The notes under the pieces were generated by a model, which did no database searches, was not told the DNA's origin, and worked only from the letters and a program-made list of their open reading frames with translations. Both the position numbers and the translations under genes were made by a program. This document shows, one piece after another, positions 45,941 to 56,886 of a stretch of 64,000 bases of DNA (position 1 is its first letter; each line of letters starts with the position of its first letter). Origin of the DNA: Megalobrama amblycephala. Lineage: Eukaryota > Chordata > Actinopteri > Cypriniformes > Xenocyprididae. Location: NCBI RefSeq assembly GCF_018812025.1, contig NC_063061.1, positions 37,899,366 through 37,963,365 on the forward strand. The letters run 5' to 3'.

Positions 45941-46661
45941 CCAATCATTGTGGAGAATGAATGTCTCTCATGAGCTCAACCCTGCATCCCAATGTGCATA
46001 CTATCCACCCTATCCGCCCGAAATAGTATTGAAAATGACTAATGTCACATACTATTTAGGATGGATAGTATGCACATTGAGATGCAGGCCAAGGGCCCTA
46101 TAATACACCCGGTGCAATGCGACGCAAGGCGCAGCGCAAGTGTGTTTGCTAGTTTGCGTCCGCCGCCGTTCGCGTTTTCCTGTTCAGCGCTACGTCCTTA
46201 AATTAGTAAATGAATGTGCGGCAGTTAGTGCGCCCATGGGCGTGCTGGTTTAAAAAAAGAGGTGTGTTCGGGCGCATTGCTATTTTAAGGAGCTGAAAAT
46301 AGACTGCGCCATAGACCAACTCAAACTTGGTCTAAAGTCTAATGTCAATGGCGCAATATTTTTTTGTTAGAGCGCGTTGGTAGAAACTGCGCCTCTGGGC
46401 GCGTCCACAGAGCGCGTTGACTTTGCTTATTACACACAGGGATGCGCATCACACAAACATGCCAAATATTAAAAACAAAAGGATTACAGTGTAAAAGAAT
46501 ATTATTGTGTAGGCTACATAAATATAAAAGCGTTCAGCTTTTCCGCCAACAAATTCCGCCATGTAAATAGCAATCCGCCATGGCGCAAGTGCATCTCGCT
46601 CTTAAAGGGAATGGGAGATGACACTCTGATTGGTTTATTGAACGTTACGCCCATTACTCAT
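45941..46661 (+). repeat. 721-bp direct repeat, copy B
   Basis: Partner of 44484-45204. Here the GGGCCC element inside is complete and continues past the repeat end, so copy B is likely the source. Confidence 0.9.
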
Positions 46662-46813
46662 TAAGAGAATATTGACAACCCATTTCAAAAATGCGCCCCG
46701 GCGCACGGACCGTTTTTCCGTCGTTAAAATAGCAAAAGTGGATTTGGACACGCCCTGAGTGCACCTGCGCCGTGCGCTTTACACTTTGCGTTTAGATCGT
46801 TAAAATAGGGCCC
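46093..46813. mobile_element. MITE (721 bp), GGGCCCTATAATAC / AAAATAGGGCCC
   Basis: Left GGGCCCTATAATACACCCGG, right GATCGTTAAAATAGGGCCC. Interior rich in GCGCA/TGCGC. CAA stands on both sides and may be a 3-bp duplication. A common teleost non-autonomous element in style. Its length equals that of the direct repeat by coincidence; the coordinates differ. Confidence 0.75.
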
Positions 46814-47239
46814 CAAGTTTCTGCTGCGGCGCTTAGGTCAGTTGTTTCCCACTATGCATGCCTAATAATTATTTATGTATTGTGGTAATTTACAGTTCAT
46901 GTCAAAAAGTTGTTGGTCTATAGATAAATAGCTGTATTCTGTACGCTTGACTCTCATGTCACCTTTATTTATACAGCTCTTTTTACAATGCAGATTGTGT
47001 CAAAGTATAGCTTTACAGAGATAGAGGGAACATAATTTTGGCTGTACAGCAGCAAAAATAGTGTGATTGTCCAGCTTATGTTAGTTCAGTATTGATTTTT
47101 TCCGTTGTAAAAATCATTAGTTATTAATTTAGTTCATTTACCTATACTAAAAAGTCGTGTGCGATAATTTTCTTTCAAATACGATAATTTTGAGCTTCTG
47201 GTACAATAATAGGACATTTCCAATCTTGCAACACTGCTG

Positions 47240-47500
47240 TAAACGGCGTTTTGGTTGCACAGAGCGTGTCATATGGCGTCATATGGCAAGCTAGACGGCA
47301 TAAAAAGCGGCGCTTTTCATGTACACTAACACGCCGTTAAATACGGCGTCATTGACGGATTTTCACTCATTTTTTTACGGCGTTTGTAATCAAAACGGTG
47401 TATTTTGCGCGGCAAATACTGTTTAAAACGCCGTATTTGACGCCGTTTGATTGTAAACGCGATTAATCTATAGCGTAATTCAGACCCTTGTAGCAAATTA
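47240..47500 (-). mobile_element. ACGGCGT-rich repeat element, copy 2, second part (inverted)
   Basis: Matches 33335-33590 in reverse complement (ATGGCAAGCTAGAC, AAATACGGCGT, TTGATTGTAAACGCGATTAA, ATTCAGACCCTTG). The innermost stretch near the insertion is arranged differently from copy 1. Confidence 0.75.
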
Positions 47501-50251
47501 GCTCAAAATAAATATGAATAATTAATCATAACTAGTTATAATTAATTATTAATATTTGGATCAGTTAATAAAATTAACTTAATGTAATAAAATTAATATT
47601 ACCATCAATTAACCCATTGTCCAATGAACACACAGTGTTAATTGTTTATTAATTCTAAGAAATGTTCATTTCCAGGTTATGGAATTGCTTATTGTAAAGT
47701 ACTACTAAAAGCCTGTAGTCAGGATCGACATGAATAGGGACTCCAGTATATGAGCGCAAAACACGGACAACTTTACGTGTGACATGAACAAGACTTTATT
47801 AACTAGACTAAACACTTAAACTACTCTAACATTCACACACATACATGCATACAGTTTACCAAGAGAGAGAGAGCTAAAGCAGAGTACAGGAAAGCAAGAA
47901 GTTACAGCATTGTTTGACATTCAGCAGATCAACAGCCTTGAGCAAACCATCAATTTAGTTTTAACAGGCCCTTCTTTAAAAGGGGTAAGGATACTCAATG
48001 TATCCGATAATGAGACTAAGTTTGATACTTGCATGTCTCTCCAAGTTGAATCAAAACTGTCCTGATGCAATTTGTGGAGGCTTCCGTTGAATCTTTGCTG
48101 ATATTGTCTTGATGAAAGAGAGCCAGTTGGATTCAGAGGATCTTTGGTGAATGGAAGGTCTAGGCCAAGTCCTGGCACAAGCTTGGGGTTCCTTAGAAGC
48201 TTCTAGCTTCTTAAAGCGTCATCTTGACGTCAGCATTTGTCAGTAAAAGTGAAGAAGAGGAGGGAGAGCTTGATCTTGTGATCAGTGAATATAAGGGGTG
48301 AAGATGTCACACCCTCTTAAGGTGTCTGAGCCAATAAGGAGTTGCCTTCTCGGAGGGAAGTTTTACGAGTCTTTGTTCTGTAGCAAGATATTAGCATAAG
48401 ACACTGGATTGGATGAATGAGAAAAGAACCTTCTAGATTCTTATAATACTAATGTGTCACAGAGTTAGTAACATGTAACATAAATTGCCAAATAGGAAAC
48501 GAAAGTTGGAGTCCGTAGATACCAAACATGCTACCAGTGTGATTTGAGTTATCTATACATTTGCAACTATGGAACATTAATACCAAAATAGTTCAAAAGA
48601 GAGAATTAATACATAGAATAAAGCTTATAAAAGGAAAGTCATGAGATGGGATAATTGGATACATGTTTATACATTTCCCAAGTGGTTATATAGAGAATAC
48701 ATAGGATTAAGAGAGTTTATTTGTCCCTCTCAGAAAGAATGAGTCACTAGTCTCCACAGCATTCTTTCTGATCATAAAAGTAATATATATCTGTAACAGG
48801 ACACCTAGTTCTGCCTGTGTGATAGCTACATTTGGGATGCTGGTTGCAGTTTTAGGGGGATGGGTTCACAGAACTTTGATAAAGTGAGTTCATGGGTAAT
48901 TCATTAAATATATTGAATAATTTTGTGTGCCTGATTGGTCCAGATGCTACACCCTTTTGGCTTGGGTGCGCGAGCGTGCGTGCGGGCATGAATGGCACGT
49001 CACGGAGTGAGGGCATCTGAACTCGACAAAGCCGACCTGATATAGTATTTTTTATTTGTTTTATTCGGTAAATATATTTGTTTGACAGGGAAGCTGTGCG
49101 CAAACAGGATTGTATATTAATTTATTAAAAAAAAAAAAGCACCCCAGAAAAAAGGGCACTTTCTTTCTAGGAAGAAGAAGGGCAGGTGCTCAAGCCCCTT
49201 TTTTGTCTATGTGTGCACGTGCCTGGGCAGTACAGCGGCCACATGGTACATGTGGGAGCTTTCAGAAAACTCCCAGCTTACAAGCTGTAATTACGAGCTC
49301 TACGAGGACGTGAATGCTTTTTACAAGCTAGAATATCGTAATTACAGGAATTACGAGGCCGTGTGAACACACCTTTGTGCACCACTATATACGCTGTATA
49401 CCCACAAGGAATAGGCCCTTTTTACAATGACGTCAGTTAACTTCCACCTATCATCAAAGCAGAGAATCTGTTGTTCCGTCTTACCTTTGCGCCGACGACT
49501 TCTCGGGAAAATGCTTTATTAACTTTAAATGCGAACTGTTTATGTCAAGAATTTACACGGTCTGGTTGTTTTGGTAACCCAGCTAACCAAAATATGTGAC
49601 TGTTACATAACTACAATGTAATTTGGTGACCAAACTTTCGTCGTGGCGACGTAACTAGTTACATGGTGGCAGCCGGAAAAGTGAAATTCCCGGATACGTT
49701 GCCACAATGTAACTTTTTGATGTTGCCAGTTAGTAACTGCGATGTCATGGCAACGTTGTGTATCAATAGTTGTGTGTTGGTAAACAATTGGTAATTTTTA
49801 TATTTATTTATTTTTCTATGCTCGGACATGCAGTAGTTGAACCTAATTCATGTCCCCATTTGCCCAAACTAATTTAAAGGCTATTAAACAGCTGTGAACG
49901 ATGAATGTAGAGCTCAAAATTAATTAAATTAATTTATTTTGAAAAACACACAGAACATGAACAAAACTCCAAATAAAAATAATAAAATAATAAAAACATA
50001 TAGCCTATAAAAAAACATAAAATAAAAGCATTCAAGATGTTTTGCACTCAGTATCATTAAAAACATATGCTATGCTAGCGTAACATTTTGCTAACATATT
50101 TCAAACGATCAAGGAAATCTATTATTTCCTTTCTGTAAGTAAACATATTGAGCTTGCAGCGAGTTAACACAGTCACATGATCCTTTTTCTCCCACACTCA
50201 AGATATGTTATTATGATGGTTTTTTTAATCAGATTCACCTGCAGCTTCATC
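47501..50251. other. Intergenic before second NLR gene; possible degenerate LTR
   Basis: 47700-48800 has on the minus strand a TATA-like CCCCTTATATTCAC (~48290) and an AATAAA (~47797), which might be an old minus-strand LTR; no flanking duplication was found, so this is weak. 49560-49760 contains repeated GTTACATAACTACAATGTAA/GTTGCCACAATGTAAC motifs. No exon recognised. Confidence 0.35.
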
Positions 50252-50301
50252 ATGGGTGATTCACAAGGAACCAGAGATGGAGTTTTTTCTCCAGGATGCA
50301 G
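50252..50301 (+). CDS. NLR gene 2, putative first coding exon
   Basis: ATG at 50252 (MGDSQGTRDGVFSPGC), donor GTACTT from 50302. It links in phase to exon 2. The true start is uncertain; another 5' exon could exist. Confidence 0.5.
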
Positions 50302-50510
50302 GTACTTTCAACAAACACTGTTGAATATTGTATTACATCACACAAGTTTTTGTTTGTTTTAATACTAACATGAAATGTTAAATAAAAAAGTCATAAAGTT
50401 TCCTTAAAGTGGTTTTTGATGAAAGATAATGCGTTTATATTAATATGGTTCCTATCATAAAGAATGAACACAGTAATCTAAAGGATTGAACTGAATCTGT
50501 TCTGTTACAG

Positions 50511-50624
50511 TTCAGTCCAGCAGAAGAGCTCAAACCCAGAGTCCAGCTGTGTGTCTCTGAAGAGTAATAGGTCTATGGATGAGCCACTAAAGTTTAATAG
50601 TGGAAACAAACGGCCTGATCTCAG
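50511..50624 (+). CDS. NLR gene 2, N-terminal peptide exon (114 bp)
   Basis: Acceptor TTCTGTTACAG, donor GTATAT. Encodes SVQQKSSNPESSCVSLKSNR followed by SMDEPLKFNSGNKRPDL, the repeat peptide typical of the N-terminus of cyprinid NLR-C proteins. Symmetric phase. Confidence 0.8.
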
Positions 50625-50862
50625 GTATATTACTTCTATAAAATATATGCTTAAAGTCATTATTAATATACAGCAGTGTAATGAGTTCAGATACTGTAAG
50701 TTTCAGTCTATTACAGATTTTCATTGTGTCCTTGTGCAAATCTCTATGTATTGTATTGTTAAAACATTCACTGTAAAATCTGTTGGTCTGTTACTCAGTT
50801 AATGACATGATTACATCACTATCAGTGTGTCTGATTCTTTACCCTCTTCATTCTGATTTAAG

Positions 50863-50946
50863 GTCAAATCTTTTATCCAGTCCAGTTAAAAACAAAACTG
50901 TGATTCGACCACAAGACTTTAATGAAAGCATGAATCCTGGTTTCAG
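50863..50946 (+). CDS. NLR gene 2, linker exon (84 bp)
   Basis: Acceptor CTGATTTAAG, donor GTAAAA. Encodes SNLLSSPVKNKTVIRPQDFN plus ESMNPGF. Symmetric phase, open. Confidence 0.7.
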
Positions 50947-51156
50947 GTAAAATGGAGGACATTTTTGTTGTTGTTTAATTTTAGGTGCTGCAATGCAAAT
51001 CACACATCACTCAATCACATGATTAATAATTTAAACATTTCAGAAACCTAATGATGTTCTGTGTCTCATAATACAGCAAACAAAATGATCTATTTTGTAA
51101 TTTATGACTATTTGTTTCTTAAACTTGTGTAATAATCTGGTATTTTAATCTTACAG

Positions 51157-52873
51157 CCATGACTCTAAACCTGAGGTCTTAAACACACTGAGATCAAATC
51201 TGAGAAAGAAGTTTGAGTGTTTGTATGAGGGAATATCAAAGCAGGGAAACCCAACACTCCTGAATGAGATCTACACAGAGCTCTACATCACAGAGAGTGA
51301 AAGTGGAGAGATCAATAATGAGCATGAGGTGAGACAGATTGAGACACAGTCCAGGAGAGCAGAAACAGAGGACACACCGATCAAATGCAGTCACATCTTT
51401 AGACCTTTACCTGGACAAGACAAACCCATCAGAACTGTGCTGACAAAGGGAGTCGCTGGCATTGGAAAAACAGTCCTCTGTGCAGAAGTTCATCCTGGAC
51501 TGGGCTGAAGGGAAAGAGAATCAGGACGTCCAGCTCATATTTCCACTTCCTTTCAGAGAGCTCAACTTGATGAAGGACAAAACACTCAGTCTTTCAGGTC
51601 TTCTTCATGTCTTTTACCCTGAAACAAAAGAAATGGAAATATCCAGTGATAAGTACAAAGTTTCCTTCATCTTTGATGGTCTGGATGAGTGTCGTCTGTT
51701 TCTGGATTTTCAGAGCGATGTGAGGTTGTGTGATGTGACTGAATCAGCCTCAGTGGACGTGCTGCTGACGAACCTCATTGCGGGGAATCTGCTTCCCTCT
51801 GCTCTCATCTGGATCACCTCCAGACCAGCAGCAGCTGATCTCGTCCCCTCTGAGTGTGTCCATCGAGTGACAGAGGTACGAGGCTTCAGTGACCCACAGA
51901 AGCAGGAATACTTCAGGAAGGGAATCCGGGATCAGAGTCTGGCCGACAGGATCTTCTCACACCTGAAGTCATCAAGGAGCCTTTTTATTATGTGTCACAT
52001 CCCAGTGTTCTGCTGGATCTCAGCCGCTGTTCTGGAGAAGATGTTGAGTGAAGCAGAGAGAGGAGAGATTCCCAAGACTCTGACTCAAATGTACACACAC
52101 TTCCTGATCCTTCAGACCAACATCAAACATGAGAAGGACTATGAGAAGAAAGTGAAAGATGAAGACATGATTGTCAAACTGGGAAAACTGGCATTTCAGC
52201 AGCTTGAGAAAGGCAACCTGATCTTCTATGAGGAAGACCTGAGAGAGTGTGGCATTGATGTGACAGAAGCATCAGTGTACTCAGGATTGTGCACTCAGAT
52301 CTTCAGAGAGGAGTTGGGCTTGTATCAGGGGAAAGTCTTCTGCTTTGTTCATCTGAGCATTCAGGAACATCTAGCAGCTCTATATGTGCATCTCTCCTTT
52401 ATGAACAAGAACATCAATGTGTTTGACCAGATTACCAAACCAACTAAAGCTTCACTATCTGACCTCCATCGGAGAGCTGTGGATGAGGCTTTAGACAGTA
52501 AAAATGGGCATCTGGACCTTTTCCTTCGTTTCCTTCTGGGTCTGTCAGTGGAGTCTAATCAGAGTCTCTTACAAGAACTAAAGACACAGACAGGAAACCG
52601 CTCTCACAACAATGAGAAAACAGTTCACTATATCAAAGAGAAGATCAGTGAGAATCCCTCTCCAGATAAATACATCAGTCTGTTTCACTGTCTGAATGAA
52701 CTGGGTGATCTTTCACTAGTGAATGAAGCTCAACCTCATATGAGCTCTAGAGGATTACGTAATGTGAAACTCTCCTCATCTCAGTGGTCAGCTTTAGTTT
52801 TTGTGTTGTTGACCTCAGAGGAGACAATGAAGGAGTTTAACCTGTACAGATTAATTGGATACAAAACTGATCA
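51157..52873 (+). pseudogene. NLR gene 2, FISNA-NACHT exon (1717 bp) with 1-bp insertion
   Basis: Acceptor TTAATCTTACAG, donor GTAAGT from 52874. FISNA at 51160-51400, Walker A at ~51450-51473, Walker B at ~51663-51695, sensor-like ITSR at ~51812, winged-helix/HD2 region to the end ([39 protein letters not shown]). The frame before 51475 and the frame after it are different; both are otherwise open. NACHT ATPase would oligomerise the receptor on activation; the protein as read stops 11 residues after the break. Confidence 0.88.
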
Positions 52874-53794
52874 GTAAGTAACACTGAGTTCAATCATTAC
52901 AGTTTAAAATATTATGAACAAAGAGAAACAAGAATCTGATAAATCTGTAATCCTGCAGATGTTACACAGAGTTTAGTAGTTCATATTTTTATGTTTTTAT
53001 TTCTCTTGCACACAAACACTCCCAAAAAATCACTCCTCCATATGGTAAAGCACAGGGATACAAACAAACTTGTATTTTTTTGAATCCAAAATAGGTCATT
53101 TGTGTTCATGCACACTGGGCATACATGTACAAGTGTAAACAGTTTCCTCTTGGTGTAAATTAATCACTAACACTAAACTGCCAGTAATGTAAGCCACTGA
53201 GAGACACAGATGGTTGTCTTTCACTGAAATTCATTAAGAAAAGATTTTTAATACAAAGTATTTTTCCAAAATTAAGTTTTATTAGTATTTTTGTGCTGTG
53301 GGAGCAGGAACATGTGTGCCGTAGCCATGCGCACTTACTAGAGCGTCTCATTCTAGTGTTTAATGCTGAGGAGGACTCGAGTCTACAAGTCGGATTCAGC
53401 CTTCTGTTTGAGGAACACCCAATATCAATATGCGGGAGACTCCTGGAACTTCCGGGAGAGGTGGAATGTCTCTCCTGAAATTGCGACGGTTGACATAGTG
53501 ATAACCACAGCAATGGAGGGGAAATAAAAGTCTGATATGTCAAAATAGATCTGTCACTAAGTGTTGTAGTGTGAATGCAGACTAATAGACCACAACAACA
53601 CTGACAAGAAAAAGAAAAAACAAATCTGTGTTGGCAGAATATGTTCAGTAACTTCTTCAGTTAGATACTAATAACGTTTTCACATGTCCTTTTTAAAGCA
53701 GTGTTTATTTAAGTTATTTCATGTATTATTTACTTATAATATTAATTGTTATTATCAGCAGCATTAATAATTAATATTTTTTATTTTCAAATAG
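52874..53794 (+). other. Intron of NLR gene 2
   Basis: 921 bp. Contains a fragment (53386-53475) with GGGAGACTCC..CTTCCGGGAGAGG similar to the MITE at 29041-29266. No exon recognised inside. Confidence 0.5.
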
Positions 53795-53866
53795 TGACAC
53801 AGTAAATACAGCAGATGAAGTTCTTCAGAAGATGCTGCCTGTGATTACAGCAACTAGATCAGCTGT
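53795..53866 (+). CDS. NLR gene 2, 72-bp exon after NACHT
   Basis: Acceptor TTTTCAAATAG, donor GTAAGT. Reads DTVNTADEVLQKMLPVITAT then RSAV, matching the short linker exon (..DEVLL.LLPV..ASR..) that precedes the LRR exons in fish NLR-C genes. In phase with the preceding exon. Confidence 0.75.
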
Positions 53867-54662
53867 GTAAGTAACACTGAGAACAATCATCACTGTGAAA
53901 ACTTTATTTTACTTTTAACATTTTTTACTTAAAAATATAAATTAATGGTTCAACAAAAAATATGAGCGTCACACTTCAGCTTTTAAACCCTCCACCTATC
54001 TGACCTGCTAGACTTCTATTGTAAGAGCATTACTGTAAATGTGTTTCTGTTCATTTTACAAACTGAGACATGATGAAAATTACTTTGTGTTTTAGCTAAT
54101 GTGTTTTAGTTGAGGTAAATGTATGTTCTCTGCTGTGAGTTGAGGCGATCCTAATATTATCCGTGCAGTAAGAGGTGAAACAGCGCGCATTCGATACGTG
54201 CTCATGGTTTCTGAGAGCGGTTCAGAGCGCAGTCAGCACACACACCTGGAACACATAAAGCTGCTGCTCATACAGAGCGTGAGTACTTACACCTGTTTCA
54301 CACACACTCCGTCTGCAGTACGTATGCGTTGCTATAGGGTCCTATAGTCTACATATTTCTTATAGCTAACAGCAAACTAATGGACTAGGGGTGTGCGATA
54401 TTGACAACAAATTAAATCTTGATATTTTCTGGGATTTTCTCGATAACGATAATTAGCCGATATTTTGCTGAGTGTGTTATTGTGTTGGTACCTTGGCAGG
54501 TTTTTCCCGTGAGCAGCTGACTCCTAAAGTTTTTGATGTTCTTCAAATTTTGTGCAGTGGTTAGTTTGCAGCAGTGACTGAAATGATCTTTTCCAATAAG
54601 TTTAAAATGATTTTTAATTTTACCATTTTTACCTTTATTTTTTAACCTAATTAAATGTATGC
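53867..54662. other. Intron or intergenic, no LRR exon found
   Basis: No GVTDEGCAALA-type module here. 54386-54470 (GTGTGCGATATTGACAAC, TTCTCGATAACGATAATTAG) looks like the end of an hAT-like element of the kind seen at 42610. Confidence 0.45.
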
Positions 54663-55851
54663 CTGGGGCCTCATTTATAAAACATTGCATAGATTTCACA
54701 CTAAAAGTGTACGTACGTGCAAAAGCTAGATTCTGCATAAGCATGAAAAAAATCTGATTTATAAAACCATGCGTAACGCCAGAACCTGCGCACAAATCCC
54801 TTTATAAGTCAGTGGAAGATTGTGCGTACGTGCATCTCCACCCTGTCTCCTCCCCGAAATCACCATATATGGAGCTTATGACGCCTATTACTCTGCATAA
54901 CCTTATCTGCATATCATTTCCATGCATGTTCCCATTCACGTGAGACCACGGTTAACACCGTCAAGGGTACAAGACATTGAAAAATATTAGATATGGACTA
55001 TAAATGCCATTTGTGCAAAACACTACACTGATAAAAATCATCCAATATCCTCTTTATGTTTTAGAATAAATATATCCTTAAAAACAAAATTGTATAAAAT
55101 AGGCTACTTCAGATAAAGGTTTTAGAATAGAGTTGATTCATACATTTCCACTGGCCAAATAGTATTTTACTTGTTTTAAACAATTCGAATCAAATTTATG
55201 CAGTTTTGCTGATAAAGTGAACATATTTTAGGAAGTTTATAGGCTATTTTTAGTGGAAAGATCGGCCTACTTATTTATTGAAGTGTAAATACAATTGTCT
55301 GACTCGGCGCGTCACTGACAAAGTATTTTAAAAAGAAAACATGCAAATCTTACCGTTTTCCTCAAATTATATCCTTCAAATGGTAATTATTTGAAGATCC
55401 TTCACACAACATCAACACCTCCTGCAGCTGCGGTTGTACAGTAAGATATTATTGGACCTATTCAAACTGGACAACGAACCGTTCGACCACCGAATCCAGC
55501 AGTGTCTTCCATAATATCCAAGTTAAGTGTGCATCACTGATCGTCATTCTCGAAAAAATATTTTGTCATAACATCTGCAGTTTAGTTTAAAGAGGAATTA
55601 TTGTGCTCCCAGCGCTTTCATTAAAGCAGCGTGTCACTGGAAAAGTGATCGAAAGTAGCACATCTACTATCTCAATTCATATCACTTTTGTCTCCAGAAT
55701 GTGCGTACGCATGGCTCAAAGTTTGCTTAAAGGTGCGCACATTCTCCCGTCAAGTTTGTTTTTATAGATCACAACCTTTGCGTGGGAACTGGCGTACGCA
55801 CGTTTCCATCCCCGTTTTATGCGTACGTACGCTTTATAAATGAGACCCCAG
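54663..55851. mobile_element. TIR element (1.2 kb), CTGGGGYCTCATTTATAAA termini
   Basis: Left CTGGGGCCTCATTTATAAAA, right TTTATAAATGAGACCCCAG. Subterminal GTACGTACG/GCGTACGCA motifs at both ends. No transposase frame; no target duplication found. Confidence 0.8.
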
Positions 55852-56216
55852 ATCTTTTGTGTCAAATTAATTAACAAATCTTTTGTGTCATTTAATCAAT
55901 AAATTCAATTAGAACAATAAGATACACTAGGGCTGTTACAAAATTAATCTTTGCAATGCAGTGGAAACACAGAAACTGAATCTAAAGTGCTTTTATATGC
56001 ATTTATACACACTGTTTGATGAACTTTAGAGCTGACAAATGTATTTAAACTGCAGTTACAAATGCATAAATAATGTTTTAAACATAAAATGCTGAATATT
56101 GATATTGTGAAATTATTAAAAAATGAAAAGATACTTTAAATGTGACATTAAAACCACCACTAGGTAGCAGCAAGTCACTGTCAATGAGTGAGTCATTAGG
56201 TTCAGCTGATTCGCTT
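55852..56216. other. Short spacer between TIR element and LINE
   Basis: AT-rich. 56145-56200 resembles 5785-5830 (CCAGTAGGTGGCAGTAAATC versus CCACTAGGTAGCAGCAAGTC), an interspersed repeat fragment. Confidence 0.45.
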
Positions 56217-56405
56217 CTGGTTCCGGGCAAGATGGCGGACTGAGCAGTCGACTTTATTCTGCTCCATTAATGTGTCCCGAATAAATTAATAACTGATGCT
56301 TCTATGCTCCATTCATCGGTTGTAATTATCTGTTCAAAATACCCGGTATTGGTTCTCTCAAGGTGGATAACGTATTCTTGTTGAAGTCGCTGGTTTATAG
56401 TTCAG

Positions 56406-56886
56406 ATGGAACTACACAGCTACACGATGGACATCGATGTCTCAAGCAAAAGAGAGAGAGGTAACTCGGATCCACCCACTCCGATAAAATCTCAGGCGGG
56501 GAAAAGGTGTGAATGAAAGAAAAGCCTGATGAAAACATAAGGGATGACGTACTCCAGCTTCTTGTTAAAATTACTCCTGAATTTGCTTCCAACATGGGTG
56601 ACGCGGTGGATGTTGTGCATCGGGTGGGAAGAAAAGAGGTAAACGGATCCAGAGAAACATTCTCTTTGCTCATAGATGAGTGAGTGATGAGGTGTGGAAA
56701 GGAACGAAAGACTCACTGGTGAGCAAGAATGGTGGAATCAGATTCACAGAAGACCTAACACGAGAAGATAGACTGGCAAGACGAGCGATGTGGCCAAAAA
56801 TTGAGCAATCCAGGAAAGAAGGGAAGTCGGCTGGATTTCGTGGGCCTTATGGATACATAAATGGAAGGCGTATTTCAGAAAACTAA
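56406..56886 (+). pseudogene. L1 ORF1 remnant (RNA-binding, transposase_22-like)
   Basis: Pieces in different frames: MELHSYTMDIDVSSKRERGN, then DDVLQLLVKITPEFASNMGD and AVDVVHRVGRKEVNG, then GIRFTEDLTREDRLARRAMW, PKIEQSRKEGKSAGFRGPYG, YINGRRI. The last block is the conserved C-terminal domain of L1 ORF1, which coats LINE RNA. At least two frame breaks, near 56510-56530 and 56680. Confidence 0.82.

Larger units (their letters stand above)
45692..47239. mobile_element. hAT-like element (1.5 kb) with CAGTGTTGCCA termini
   Basis: Left CAGTGTTGCCAGACGTATGA, right ..CAATCTTGCAACACTG. The flanks CTGTAAGC (left) and CTGTAAAC (right) match at 7 of 8 positions, as an old hAT duplication would. Subterminal ACGATAATTT motifs occur at both ends. 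Non-coding; it contains copy B of the 721-bp repeat and a GGGCCC MITE. Confidence 0.7.
50252..53866 (+). pseudogene. NLRC3-like (FISNA-NACHT) gene, 5' half, frameshifted behind Walker A
   Basis: Exons 50252-50301, 50511-50624, 50863-50946, 51157-52873 and 53795-53866, all GT-AG and all leaving with two bases of a codon, as in the first NLR gene. The N-terminal exons carry the SSCVSLKSNRSMDEP-type peptide of fish NLR-C proteins; the large exon has FISNA ([17 protein letters not shown]), then NACHT: Walker A GVAGIGKT, Walker [31 protein letters not shown]. One extra C at 51475/51476, right behind Walker A, shifts the frame and gives a TGA at 51506-51508. Apart from that base the exon phase would fit the family exactly. 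No further LRR exon is seen in the 10 kb downstream. It is either a recent pseudogene or an assembly error. Confidence 0.85.

Noticed and set aside
53160..53543. 127-aa minus-strand open frame
   Set aside because: In the intron of NLR gene 2 over a MITE fragment; no recognisable domain.
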